NCBI GenBank assembly: GCA_039545275.1
Contig: BCHS01000008.1
Coordinates: 1-64,000, forward strand
Length of the DNA: 64,000 nt
Reading direction: 5' to 3'
Origin: Pseudomicrostroma phylloplanum
Lineage: Eukaryota > Basidiomycota > Exobasidiomycetes > Microstromatales
Below the pieces are notes generated by a model. That model made no database searches. It saw only the letters and a list, made by a program, of their open reading frames with translations, and was not told the DNA's origin. Positions 42,704 through 53,684 of the stretch are shown one piece after another. The stretch's first letter is position 1. Each line of letters starts with the position of its first letter. The position numbers and the translations under genes were made by a program.

Positions 42704-44524
42704 TCATCTCACCGACAAAGGCGGCTCCACACCAGGAACCGCTCCCCACTCGAACTGATCAAGTCTGAACAACGCCCGAATCTTCTCAGGCAATTCTTCC
42801 TCCTTGGGAGCCAGAGACGCGTAGGGATCGCGACTGACCCGTCCGCTGCTGTTGCCTGTTGGGCCAGATCCAGATCCAGATGCAGATCCGAAGCCAAAGC
42901 CAAAGCCTCCGGAGGCGGGGGCGGAGCCGAAGGCGGAAGGTGCGGTTGAAGTGGTACTACCGAATGCACTTGTACCAAAGCCCGAAGCCTGAGGTTGCGC
43001 CCCGAAAGCCGTCGCAGGCGCTGCTGCGGTGGGCGCTTGTTGCTGTTGCGGCACCGCAGAAGAGCCAAATGTCGCTGGAGCTCCAAAAGCACTCGAAGGG
43101 GCTTGCTGACCAAAGGCGCTACTGGCCGGTTGCGAGGTGGAAGGATTGGCGCCAAAGGCCGATGGCTGACCAAAGGCGGATGGGGCGGCGGTGGCAGGTT
43201 GTCCGAAGGCTGTTGGCTGAGAGGCACTCCCTGCTGATCCTGAGCCGAAGGAGGCGAAGCCTGATTGCGCTGTTTGAGGCGCACCAAAGGCGCTACCGGT
43301 GTTGCTGCTGGAAGAGCCGAACGCCGAGGGGGCGGTAGATGTAGCTGGAGCAGTCCCAAAGGCTTGTGGCTTGCCAAATGCACTGGTATTGCCGGTGGAA
43401 GAAGATCCGAAAGCGCTTTGCTGTCCGAAGGTGGAAGGGCTGCCGAACGCCGAGGGACTACCAAAGGCCGTTGACTGACCAAACGCTCCTGATCCTGACC
43501 CAAAGGCAGAGGGAGCCGCAGAGGTGCTTGCCTGACTTCCAGCGCCGGACCCGAACGCAGATGGCCCACTCGTCGAGGCTCCGAACGCAGACGGCCCGCT
43601 AGGTGTGGCTCCGAATGCAGAAGTAGAGGGTGCGCTCGTCGTCTGTCCTCCTCCTCCTCTCAAGGCAGCCAACGCCTGAGCCCGATTCGATTCTGCTTGC
43701 CGCACCGCTTGAGCTTTATCTCCCAATGCCTGCTGCACAGCTCCATCGCCTCTTGCAAATGCTGCTTCCTCCTTCTTGACGTACTCCTGTATCGCGTTGC
43801 CCCCAGCCGAGATGGCTTGCAAGGCTTCTACCCTGAGTTCGTCCTGTGAGAAATCACATCCTGCTATCAGGTTCGGCTCGTACTTGGCTGGACCAAAGAC
43901 GGACGAGCGCCACAGCGGGCGATTGAGACGCAAGTCCTCTTCTATTGTCTGTTGAGAGAGATTGACTTGACCAGGAGCGACGTGTGAGGGAGTCTGACTG
44001 CTTTGAGAGCGTGGCTGAGATGAGCCACCAGCGCCAAAGGCGCTCGTCTGTTGAGGGGCGCCAAAAGCAGACGACTGAGAGGCCGGTTGACCGAATGCTG
44101 ACGGACTAGAAGTGCTCGCTCCTCCTCCTCCTCCGAATGCCGATGGCTGTGTGCTTGATCCGAATGCCGAAGGAGACGAGGTGGACCCACCTCCAAAGGC
44201 TGAGGGTCCCCCTCCGAATGACCCAAAAGCACTGCCGGACCCACCACCGCTGCTACGACCTGCTGCTGCGCCAAAGGCAGAGCTTCCTCCAAAGGTAGGA
44301 GGAGGCGCAGCAGCTGCTCCGAAGCGACCCGCTAAAGATCCTCCGATGCCACTTCCACTGCTACCAAAGGCAGAATTGCCAGCCCCGAAGCCTCCTCCTG
44401 ACGATGAGGCACCACCGCCGCCGCCTGTGAGGTTTGCTGCTGCGCGCTTGTCGGCTGGGTGCTCGAATTTGCAAGAGTTGCCAAAGGCGCAACGATCCTG
44501 CAGGTAGAATTTGCAGACGGTCAT
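42704..44524 (-). CDS. NUP42: FG nucleoporin NUP42-like with CCCH zinc finger
   Basis: Single exon, 606 residues from the ATG at 44524. The N-terminus MTVCKFYLQDRCAFGNSCKFEH is a CCCH finger (C4, C12, C18, H22). It is followed by dozens of SAFG/FG repeats in Ser/Gly/Ala-rich linkers, split by a helical, charged block (about 205-285; EDLRLNRPLWRSSVFGPAKYEPN) lacking repeats. The C-terminus IRALFRLDQFEWGAVPGVEPP is the conserved Nup42/NUPL2 tail, which engages Gle1 and the Dbp5 mRNA-export machinery at the cytoplasmic face of the pore. An in-frame upstream extension exists, but the finger at residue 1 supports this start. It is divergent from YIP1. Confidence 0.9.
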   Translation of the reverse strand: MTVCKFYLQDRCAFGNSCKFEHPADKRAAANLTGGGGGASSSGGGFGAGNSAFGSSGSGIGGSLAGRFGAAAAPPPTFGGSSAFGAAAGRSSGGGSGSAFGSFGGGPSAFGGGSTSSPSAFGSSTQPSAFGGGGGASTSSPSAFGQPASQSSAFGAPQQTSAFGAGGSSQPRSQSSQTPSHVAPGQVNLSQQTIEEDLRLNRPLWRSSVFGPAKYEPNLIAGCDFSQDELRVEALQAISAGGNAIQEYVKKEEAAFARGDGAVQQALGDKAQAVRQAESNRAQALAALRGGGGQTTSAPSTSAFGATPSGPSAFGASTSGPSAFGSGAGSQASTSAAPSAFGSGSGAFGQSTAFGSPSAFGSPSTFGQQSAFGSSSTGNTSAFGKPQAFGTAPATSTAPSAFGSSSSNTGSAFGAPQTAQSGFASFGSGSAGSASQPTAFGQPATAAPSAFGQPSAFGANPSTSQPASSAFGQQAPSSAFGAPATFGSSAVPQQQQAPTAAAPATAFGAQPQASGFGTSAFGSTTSTAPSAFGSAPASGGFGFGFGSASGSGSGPTGNSSGRVSRDPYASLAPKEEELPEKIRALFRLDQFEWGAVPGVEPPLSVR

Positions 44525-44846
44525 GACGGCATTATCCTGAGCAGAGGATGACGTTGTGTGGATGCGTACGGTACGAGGTATGGACGAGTGAGTGAAGGTA
44601 GTGTGTGGTAGTCTGCTGCTGCGAGGAACGGAAGGCGGAGAGTCGAAGGGCTGCAGCCACTCCACGCCCTGCGCGACGGAACGGGAGGTGTTGCTCTCTG
44701 GCGGCGGTGGCCCGAGTGGAGATGAGCTGCACAGCGACGATTGCCAGCTACCGCGACCACTCCTTCCACTACCGCCATCACCATCATCATCGCCATCAGC
44801 GCGGCAGAAAAGGCGACTATACCTCTCACCCTCAGCTGATCCCATC
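44525..44846. promoter_or_regulatory. Divergent promoter of NUP42 and YIP1
   Basis: 322-bp head-to-head spacer. Part of it is open in frame with NUP42 on the minus strand. There is an AT-poor CAC/CATCAC run at about 44768-44798. No specific site is claimed. Confidence 0.5.
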
Positions 44847-45910
44847 ATGGCAGCACTCTTCCCACCTCAATCAGGCTACAATGCATCATACGGCTCCGAC
44901 CCATACTCTGCCCCTTCTTCCTCCAACCTACAATTCTACTCGGCTGGCGGACAATCCCAAGGATCGGGCCCATCCTCGACAGCAGGCTACAGTCGCTCTT
45001 CACTAGAGGGCACCATGTCTGCTGCAGGAGGAGGATCTTCTTCTGCTGCGGGAGCTTTTGGGGGCGCGGGCGGTGCGGCTCCCTCGGCAGCAGAGAGGAG
45101 CTTCATGTCCTCTCAGATGTCCTTCTGGTCTGCCTTTGGCACGGGAGGATTCCCAGATGAGCCGTCGCTCATGGAGGAGCTGGGCGTCAATCTACCTCAC
45201 ATCGTCGGAAAGAGTCTGGTCGTCTTGAACCCCCTACACCGGTACTCGCCGAATCATCAGAGAGACTCACACATGATGGACGATACAGATCTCGCCGGGC
45301 CGCTGCTGTTCTGCTTCGTCTTCGGTATCCTCTTGTTCCTGGTGAGTAACAGTGCAGAAATCGCATAGCCGAGTGTCTCCCCTTACCTAAACTGACCTTG
45401 TCCATTTGTCGCTCCTTCGTTTGCTCAGGCGGGTAAATCTCACTTCGGCTATATCTACGGAGTGGCTCTTCTAGGCTCGCTCTCGATCTACCTTTTGCTC
45501 AATGCAATGTCAGAAGACGGAATCGATGCCTACCGAGTGATGAGCGTCTTGGGCTACTGTCTACTGCCGCTGTGCGGACTAGCCTCGCTGGGCGTGCTGG
45601 CAAGAGCGTTCGGAGGGTGAGTGACGAAAGACTGCAAGGCACGACAGCCTCGCCTGATGATCCTGACACTTCATCTCCTGATCTACCTCCCCTCTATAGT
45701 GCCTCTCTACTGCCCATCATCACGCCCTTCTTCATCTTCTGGTCCTCCTACTCCTCTTCAGGCATCTTCGCATCAGTACTACATCTCAACGAGCAGCGCT
45801 TCCTGGTGGGCTACCCGCTCATGCTCCTCTACACGGCCTTTGCAGTCATCGGGATCTTTGGAGAGGACGCAGTGGTCAAGGCGAGCGGAGTAGCCAGGGG
45901 AGGCAAGTGA
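44847..45910 (+). CDS. YIP1: Yip1-family Golgi membrane protein
   Basis: Three exons: 44847-45341, 45429-45616 and 45700-45910; 297 residues. The N-terminal 110 residues are Ser/Gly/Ala-rich and cytosolic. Then comes the YIPF5/Yip1 signature [45 protein letters not shown], and the junction-restored [15 protein letters not shown]. Five membrane helices follow to the C-terminus. Yip1 binds dually prenylated Ypt/Rab GTPases with Yif1 and acts in COPII vesicle formation and ER-Golgi traffic. It forms a trafficking theme with COPB2 and ERV14 elsewhere in the window, but these are not an operon. Confidence 0.92.
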
Positions 45911-46562
45911 AAACAAAAAATGTAAGGTCTGTGAAGGTAGGAGTAGGGGTATGGGGCACTGTATCAGCAAACACCTGTGCATAGACTGTCACTTTTACCA
46001 GCTTGACCTCGGCCTTTGGAAACAAAATCAGATCCGGCATCGTCTGAGGAGGGAGATCCAGAGTGTGATGCGAACCAAGAGCATCGCTGTCCCCCACCAT
46101 GCCTACGTCTCACGTAGTCTACGCGCCGTCCCGGCGCTGGGCGCGCATCAATCTGCGCCTGTTTCTGTTCTCCCAGGTCTCCCCTTGACCGCACGCCTCT
46201 CTTGCCAGCCGCAGATCGTAGATATTGCTCTGTATGTGATACTTGTGCACTGACACCGTACCAAGCACACAAGACGCAGCAGTGCTTGAGTTGTAGCTAA
46301 TCCAAAAAGGTCTCCTTGCGGGCGCGGTGACTGAGATGGCGCACGCGCCAGGACCTCACCCTCACGCCTACGCCCAGTAGCGCCTGTGCTGGGCTGCTTC
46401 CGTCCCGGCGAGAAAAATTTGACGTCGACGGAAGGGAGAGGAGCGGACTGGCGGGAGACCAAGGCGACATACCACGGCTGGCTGCCCTGCTCTACTCTAC
46501 AGACCAACCAGCATCACCTATTCCAACGTCCATCCACCACCACCTCTCTGAGGTCTAGTGAG
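45911..46562. other. Intergenic: YIP1 3' end / RIX7 promoter
   Basis: 652 bp between tandem genes. It stays open upstream of the RIX7 ATG (to 46386), so a longer RIX7 N-terminus is possible. No RNA gene or repeat is recognised. Confidence 0.45.
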
Positions 46563-49338
46563 ATGAACCGCTCCATCACCGGGGCGTGGTCTCAGCACCA
46601 CTCCACACGGCGCGCCAACAAGATCAGCCTCAATTCGCCCATGCCCGCTACCCCGCCTCCGCCCGGTAGCGCAGCGGCTGCAGCCCTTCGAGCCCTCGAG
46701 GAAGGATCGGATGGAGCTACCACTGGACAAGACGCTGTAGGAGCGGAGGTTCAGACTTCTGGTGGCATAGCGTCTGGAGTGAGCGGTCCGATTCAGGGAA
46801 TTGAAGGCGCGGCAGAGCAGGGCCCTTCCTCGTCCACTCCTCGCACTCGCGAGGCTTCCCCAGCTACGCTAGCAAGAGCCTCGACGTCGGCTACTCCCCT
46901 CGCTTCCTCCTCCTCCTCTACCTCAGGCAAGCGCAAAGAAGCTCGCACTCCCACTTCCACGTCTGCCTCTTCCAAGCGCTCCCGCAAAGCTCTCACCGAC
47001 CCTTCAGCGATCGCAGAGAAGTACGCTCCCCCTTCGACTTCCCTTGCAGATCTGGGCGGGATCGCCTCTTCTATCGAAAAGGTCCTGGAGCTCATCGCCC
47101 TTCCTCTTCGACACGGAGGCGTTTACCACTACATCGGCATGACGCCTCCGCGGGGTGTGCTCCTACACGGTCCCCCCGGCTGCGGGAAAACGATGCTGGC
47201 TGGTGCGGTAGCCAACTACTGCGATGTGCCCTTCCTGTCCATCTCTGCCCCGTCGATCGTCAGTGGTACTTCTGGCGAGTCCGAAGCCACCCTTCGTCAG
47301 ACGTTCGAAGAGGCGGCGCGTATCGCACCCTGTATCCTCTTCATCGACGAGATCGATTCGATCACCCCCAAGCGCGAGACGGCGGGAAGGGAGATGGAGC
47401 GCCGCATCGTCGCGCAGCTCCTCACCTGTCTGGACGACCTGAGCTGGGACAAGACGGGTGGGAAGGCAGTCATGGTCATCGGAGCCACCAATCGGCCCGA
47501 CGCAATTGATGCTGCGTTGCGCAGGGCGGGGAGGTTCGATCATGAGATTGCTTTGGGCGTGCCGGACGAGGCAGGGAGAGAGCAGATCTTGAGGGTGCTC
47601 GCAAAGAAGCTACGCCTGAGTGGTGACTTTGACTTCAAGGCACTCGCTAAAGCCACGCCTGGGTACGTGGGGGCGGACCTCAATGCCTTGACGGGAGCAG
47701 CGGGTATCCTGGCCGTCAAGAGGATCTTTAGCGAGTTTGCACAGGCGCCTGTGCAGCTCGGTCTACTCGAAGGAGGGGAGGTCGCAGTGGGAGAGGGGAG
47801 CAACGCAGACGTTGAGATGGGCGAAGGAGAGGCAGACGCTGCGACCACGAATGGCACCTCGACCATTGCAACAAATTCAGAGCAAGAAGCCAAGGACACC
47901 TCAACGACGGCACCGACAGCCACTTCAGCAACACCAGCAACAACAACAACAGAGCCACATCTCAATGGCACTGGGGCTCTTGCACCCCGGCTCGCCCGCT
48001 CCCTAGGTCCCCTGCCCCCAGCCCTTTCCCAATCCCCCATCGCCTCCTTCCTCCTCTCTCACCCCAACCCGCTAACCGAATCGCAGCTCGCCCCCCTCTC
48101 CATCATAAACGGCGACTTCCTCGCCGCCCTACCAACCGTCCAGCCCTCTTCCAAGCGCGAAGGGTTCGCAACCGTCCCGGATGTGTCGTGGGGGGACGTG
48201 GGCGCGCTGCACGCCACGCGCGAGGAGCTGAACATGGCCATTGTGGAGCCTATCCGCCGGCCGGACTTGTTTGCTAGCGTGGGCGTGCAGGCGAGCAGTG
48301 GTGTGCTCCTGTGGGGACCGCCTGGGTGTGGTAAGACGCTGCTGGCAAAGGCGGTTGCGAATGAGAGTAGGGCGAATTTCATCTCGGTCAAGGGTCCGGA
48401 GCTGTTGAACAAGGTGAGCGTGATGGTCCAAGGCGTAGTCGGTGGCCTATACATTTACAGAGGTACTGACCACCGCCCGACCATCTCTCTCTCTCGCCTC
48501 TCCTTCTTTTCTCCCATCCTCACAGTACGTCGGAGAATCCGAGCGAGCAGTCCGTCAAGTCTTCTCTCGAGCGCGCACCTCTTCCCCCTGCGTAATCTTC
48601 TTTGACGAGCTCGACGCTCTAGTCCCCCGCCGAGACGACTCCCTCTCCGAGTCCTCTTCCCGCGTGGTCAACACCCTCCTGACCGAGCTAGACGGTCTCG
48701 AGTCTCGCGGACAGGTGTACGTCATCGGCGCTACCAATCGCCCAGACATGATCGACCCGGCGATGTGTCGTCCGGGCAGGCTGGATAAGCTCCTGTATGT
48801 CGACTTGCCTACAAAGGAGGAGCGGGGCGAGATCCTCAAGACGATCACGGCCAAGATGCCCCTGCAGAGGGACGGCGCGCGAGGCGACGAGGCCATGTTG
48901 AGTCGGCTGGCCGAGGACGTTAGGATGCAGGGCTTCTCCGGGGCGGATCTGGCCAATCTAGCAAGAGAGGCGGCGGTGGGCGCGCTCAAGGAGGCTCTGC
49001 GCAGCGGCAGGCAGAGATTCGACGGCGTGGACGGTCAGCAGCTCGAGCATGCCCGCGGACTGGGCGATGGGGCCGGCGTCGGCAGCAGCGGCAGCGGAGT
49101 GCAGATTGTCATTACCGAGACGCACTTCCTCGAGGCGCTGGACAAGGTCTCGCCGAGCGTCAGTGTCCAGCAGAGGGCCAAGTACGCTCAGCTGCGTAGC
49201 CGTCTGAGCGGCAATCCGGCCGGCAAGGGAAGGAAAGCCGAAGTCAATGGTACGCAGCTGCCCAACGGCGTGGGAGGAACAGATGCAGCGGGACCTGGAC
49301 CTGGACCTGGAGGAGAGGGCGCAGCAATGGCTACCTAG
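46563..49338 (+). CDS. RIX7: Type II AAA ATPase RIX7/NVL
   Basis: Exons 46563-48413 and 48526-49338 (112-bp intron), 887 residues. There are two AAA domains. D1: LHGPPGCGKTMLAGA, ILFIDEIDSI, GATNRPDAIDAALRRAGRFD. D2: LWGPPGCGKTLLAKAVANES, the junction-restored ELLNKYVGESERAVR, VIFFDELDAL, GATNRPDMIDPAMCRPGRLD. Walker A and B and arginine fingers are present in both. The basic N-terminus (KRKEARTP, SKRSRKA) may be nucleolar targeting. A Thr/Ala-rich linker replaces the usual inter-domain insert. RIX7/NVL strips factors such as Nsa1 from pre-60S particles; with NOG1 it gives two 60S factors in the window. It converges with IND1, with 36 bp between stop codons. Confidence 0.93.
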
Positions 49339-49374
49339 GTCCACTATCTGGTTCTCGAGCAAGATCTACCTGTC

Positions 49375-50789
49375 TCATTGCTTGCTCTTCAAGAGGGACT
49401 CCCAGACTTTGCGCGCCACATCCAGGAAGACTCTTCGAGTCGCGCCCCCCGCCTCTTCGCCACGCACGGCAACGGGCCAGCCACTGTCCCCTCCTGCACT
49501 GACGGCTGGCTCGAGTGGGATCTGCCCCAGGACGGGCAGCTGGAGCGAGGCGGCTAGCTTCAGGAAGGGCTCGGGTGGGCCGAAGAGTGGGAGAGGATCT
49601 TGCGGGAGGGGAGGAGGAGGGATGTAGTGCGCCATGTTGAGGATCAGACCTGTCGTCTGTGGTTTGAAGGAGCGCCAGTAGAGAGGCAGAGCAATGTCAA
49701 TAACTTTCAACCTCTACTTCTAATCGCCAGCGTCCAGACGTCGCCCCTGACTCACCTCCACGCCGACCTTGCTGAACATCTCCACTCCCTTTCTTGTATC
49801 CTCCAGTGCTACCTCCTGGGGCGTACTGACCACCACAGCTCCATCAATCTTGACCAGCTGCGTGAGCGTGAGGGCCACATCCCCCGTCCCAGGGGGCATA
49901 TCGATGACAAGTACGTCCAGCTCTTCCCCCTGCTCGCGCTCTGGAAGCTCCCCTTCTTGCGCTCCTTCTTCTCCTTCGTATTGGGGCCTTGCGCCGCTCC
50001 GCCAGTCCACGTCGAAGAGGAGCTGCTGCACGGCTTTTTGCACCATCAGGCCGCGCCAGACGATGGGAGAGGAGGCTTGCTCTGGTGGCAGGAGGTAGGA
50101 CATGCTCATTGTTGGGAGCGAATGGTTTGTCAGAGGGATGAGGGCGCCGGCTGTACACCGAGGGTCGAAAAGGGGGAGTGAAGAGATATCAGTGGTGCGA
50201 ATATCGCGACCAGAGAGTATTCCTCTCTGCCAATGCCTGTACCCACACTTCGTGACCTCCGCTCCCATCTCCCCCTTGTCCAACCCAAGCAACTTCGGCA
50301 CAGACGGTCCAAATATATCCAGATCCAGCAGACCGACTCTGGGAGGTCTACTCGCCCCCTCTGGCGGCGAACGCAGGAGAGACAGGGCGAGGTTGGCAGC
50401 GACGGTGCTCTTGCCCACGCCACCTTTACAGCTGCTCACTGCTAGCACGCGGCGCACGGAGGGCAGGGAGCGCTTGGCGGGTGGACCACCGCGGGAGCGC
50501 TGTGGCATCTTAGGCGGGCGGGGAGGGTCGGAGGTCCGTGGGAGACCCTGGGCAGTGACATGGTGAGGGGAATCGAGGAGGGTCAAGGGGTCAGCGGTGA
50601 GACCTTGGGAGATTGGCGAGAGCACTTCTTCCTACTCACGAGGGGGTTCTCATGACTGCTCCGGCGCAGAGAGACGTGCAGAGCACGCCCTCGACAGACA
50701 CCTTGTGCAACCCAAGACGACGATGATGATGAATAGGAAGGTAAGGTGGCTCTGACCAGCGACGAGGCTGAGCGTACGGAAGAGGCCAT
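49375..50789 (-). CDS. IND1: Mitochondrial P-loop Fe-S protein IND1/NUBPL-like
   Basis: Exons 50789-50640, 50547-49756 and 49656-49375; 407 residues. An Arg/Ser-rich presequence (MASSVRSASSLVRATLPS) predicts mitochondrial import. The first splice restores HENPLGLPR, the IND1 lead-in. The deviant Walker A is SSCKGGVGKSTVAANLAL, followed by DLDIFGPSVPKLLG, WRGLMVQKAVQQLL, DVLVIDMPPGTGDVALTL and STPQEVALEDTRKG. IND1 delivers Fe-S clusters to respiratory complex I. Oddly, after GLILNMAHY the usual CxxC cluster-bridging motif is replaced by a Pro-rich stretch without cysteine. The acceptor of exon 3 was chosen to keep VETTGLILNM; an earlier acceptor would add about 18 residues. Confidence 0.87.
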
Positions 50790-52065
50790 CTTTGGAGAGG
50801 AGTGTGGAGAAAAGGGCGAGGAGGCGCTGATCGGAAGGAATGAGCCTAAGTAACACACTTTCCGAACTCCCTTTCCGATGGATGACTAAGCGGATTCAGC
50901 CGCGTCAGGACACCTCCACGCCTCTTGATGTTTTGCCTTGGACTCAAAGCAACACAGTGAATACTACATGTGGTGAGGTGAGACTTGGGAGGTTGTTGCG
51001 GATACCACACATTCGACTCCGCATCGGTCCAGTGGGTGGACAAGGTCAACGATGGCTCTCATGTTAGGAGTCCAGACACGTCTGAGCCTCCAGCCGCTGC
51101 CATCGCGTAGACGCGTTGGCGACCTCCACGTTTAATCCCTATTTTGCTTGTTGTCGTCGATTCAATCCCAATTCTACTACTTCTTGCCCCGTCCATCTCG
51201 GCTGAACCGCTCCCTGCCTTGTTTTGGGCGCAACCCGAGGTTGTCAGAGCTGTCCTCCATTCCTGCTGTCTCTCAATCAGGCGGGACTTGCGGAGTGCAG
51301 CGAAGCTCGAAGCGAGGCACGGACAGCCAGGGCAAGGCGGGGCACTTTCCTCCTCAATCCAGCTTCACCCCCGCCTTCACAGGCGCTCTTGGCATACCAG
51401 GGTGAAGACACATTGTATCAACAGGAGATTCAATTCATATTCAGACCAAGGCCCCATCGACGGTCAGACCACGTGACAGATCTGCGTGCATACCTCATGC
51501 AAGCCTCGCGCTAGTGATAGAGGCCGCGTGGCTGCGTGTTCCACGGAGCTATTCGTGGAAGTCAGTGTCCCTCTTACCAGCTCCTGCGGAGATGATCAGC
51601 CAGCATCTCGTCCTTATGGGGCGCCATGCGACCAGACGAGCGGGATGCGGGTCCAGTGAACCCTGAGATTATGCGGTATCCTTCTGCATACCGTACGCAC
51701 CCTTACGCCGAGTCACCACGGTCTTGGCATCTCCTCGTTCGGTCATCTGTCGAATCAGGGCGGAGCCAGCGGTGGGACGACTGGACTCTGCGCTTCTCCC
51801 TGGACGCTTCTTGCCACCTTGGACGGAAGCCATCGAAAGCCATGGCTCTCCTGGAACTCCGTGAGATATGTTTCACTTCAATAGCAGGACGGACCCAACA
51901 TGCCGTTCCAGATTGACGACTGGCGATGCGACGAGCTCCTCGATTGTACTAGATAAGGGCACATTGTCATCTGTCGACCGGATCAGATCCCTCATTAGTC
52001 TGTGTCTCCCCCGTACCTCACATTGACTGCACTTCCCTCGCGACCTCGTCATCAAGCTCAGCGCC
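50790..52065. other. Gene-poor intergenic stretch
   Basis: 1,276 bp with only overlapping short open frames. None has a domain, splice support or codon bias that I can defend. It must contain the IND1 promoter and that of the secreted protein. No tRNA or repeat is recognised. Confidence 0.5.
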
Positions 52066-53262
52066 ATGCGTCCATTCTCAATTCCTCTTCTCGCCTCACT
52101 GGCCCTCTTGGGTCTGACTCAAGCAAAGTCCAGCGTCAAGACCGTCTGCACAACGGGCTATGGCGCTCAAAAGGGCACTCGAACACACTCTGTGGCTGAT
52201 CAGACCACCGTGGTGCAAAAGCCTGCCTCTGCCTCCTGCCGTGTCACCAAGACGGCCGTGGTGACGCCGAAAGCAAAGACGGTCACTTCTATCAAGCCTG
52301 TATTGTCCACTACTACCGTAACCGATTCAGTCAAGACGGGCGTCGCTACTGAAACGAGCTACGACTTTGCCTTTGTCTTCCCTACCACGACGTCTTTGAC
52401 TACCGTGACGTGAGTGTAGTGTACTATATACTCTTTCCCTCGCTCGTATCTGCCGCTGACGCTTACGAGTGTTGATTCGTTTGTTCTTCCGTTGCTTTGC
52501 AGTCCTGTTGTCACTGCCACCATTACCGTACCTAATCCAGGAGACGAGACCGTGTTCATCACCAGCTACACGCTCTCAGCTACTACGAGCTTCGCTGCCG
52601 GTTCCCGTCGAGGGCTTGCCGAGGCAGTTGAGCCTCGAGCCAGTCCAAATGTCCTCAAGGCGCCTCAGAATAAGCTTAGTGCTGCTCGCCGGGGCAAGGA
52701 CATCTACTGTCACAAGGAGATTACCACGACTACTACTGTCAAGAAGCCATGCAAGACAGTCACGAGGTCCTCTACTGCCTCGCGCTCGACGACGACCATG
52801 GTCAGTACCTTTGTTGTGCCAGTGACCAACACCGCCGTCTTGGCACAGGCTACTAGCACTCGGACGATCATGATAGCTTCCACGGTCACGGCTCCTATGA
52901 TTACGGTCGTCGAGACGTCCCTCGCAGCAGCAAAAACTGCTACCTTGACCATCACCGCACCCTTGGCCGTCACCACGACGGTGGTGAGCAGCTATACCGT
53001 CTGTGAGCCTAATCACTTCATGGCCAACAGCTTCTTCTCTATCAACGGTATCAACGCTGTGCAGGGCATGAGCACGAGCGATGAAGGGTCTTGCTGTAGT
53101 GCGGCAGCTGCCATCAACAATGCTGTCGCTTTTCAGTATGATCCTGCGGCAGGCATGTGTGTAGTCAACATCGCCACAGACCCCTCTTCATGTCCCGCAG
53201 TCGCCGAATTCGGTGCCGGTACTGGATACATCGGTGGCTGGCTGCAATGCGGCACCGCTTGA
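52066..53262 (+). CDS. Secreted Thr-rich protein with Cys-containing C-terminal module
   Basis: Exons 52066-52409 and 52503-53262 (93-bp intron), 367 residues. The signal peptide is MRPFSIPLLASLALLGLTQA. The mature protein is rich in Thr, Val and Ser (TTTVTDSVKTG, TVTAPMITVVETS), so heavy O-mannosylation is likely. Two dibasic sites (GSRRG, AARRG) could be cut by a Kex2 protease. The C-terminal 80 residues differ: CEPNHFMANSFFSINGINAV, a GSCCSAAAAIN pair, MCVVNI, SSCPAV and a closing GGWLQC. They look like a small disulfide-bonded domain. I see no GPI signal. Related proteins occur in basidiomycetes, but I cannot name the family. A cell-wall or host/surface-interaction protein is an inference. 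Confidence 0.78.
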
Positions 53263-53684
53263 ACCACGTTCCTGACCTCTTTCTGTCTGCCTTGCGCAAC
53301 ATGCAGTACATCGCCTTCTATGTCGCCCTCTTCTTGGAGCACAATGTTTCCTTTTCTCCTCCTTCTTTGATATCCACGTCATTGTCTTTCTAGCAGCAGC
53401 AATGCCATATATCAATATCCCTATCCATGTCCTTTGAAGAGATTTCATCAATGCTAAAGTTCTGCGATAGAAGAGAGTTTGAGAGAGATCGACACGCCCT
53501 CTCATGTTGGAATGGCAGGCGGAGGGAGAGAGAGAGAGAAAGGGTGGAGGAAAAGACTGGCGATCGACCGCGGAGGAGATACGACAATGGCAATGATGGA
53601 GCCTCGCCTGAGAGGGAAGAGCGAGTGAAAAAGGGTTAGGAGCAGAGCGATCCGTCGTGACGATCCCGAGTCTGGGCCTTCTCC
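53263..53684. other. Convergent spacer
   Basis: 422 bp between the secreted-protein gene and ERV14. It has a GAGAG/purine-rich run near 53521-53545. No gene is recognised. Confidence 0.45.

Noticed and set aside
42519..42768. Several Arg/Asp/Thr- or Cys/Leu-rich frames through 42.5-42.7 kb
   Set aside because: They are translations of the TCTGCCTG repeat and change frame with every unit.
49657..49755. Longer IND1 exon 3 including VIDIALPLYWRSFKPQ
   Set aside because: It would insert residues in the middle of a conserved strand; the later CAG acceptor gives VETTGLILNM, matching the family.
51144..51476. Possible small secreted protein with a hydrophobic N-terminus
   Set aside because: The hydrophobic start is followed by Arg/His-rich, random-looking sequence with no Cys pattern; neighbouring frames are equally open.
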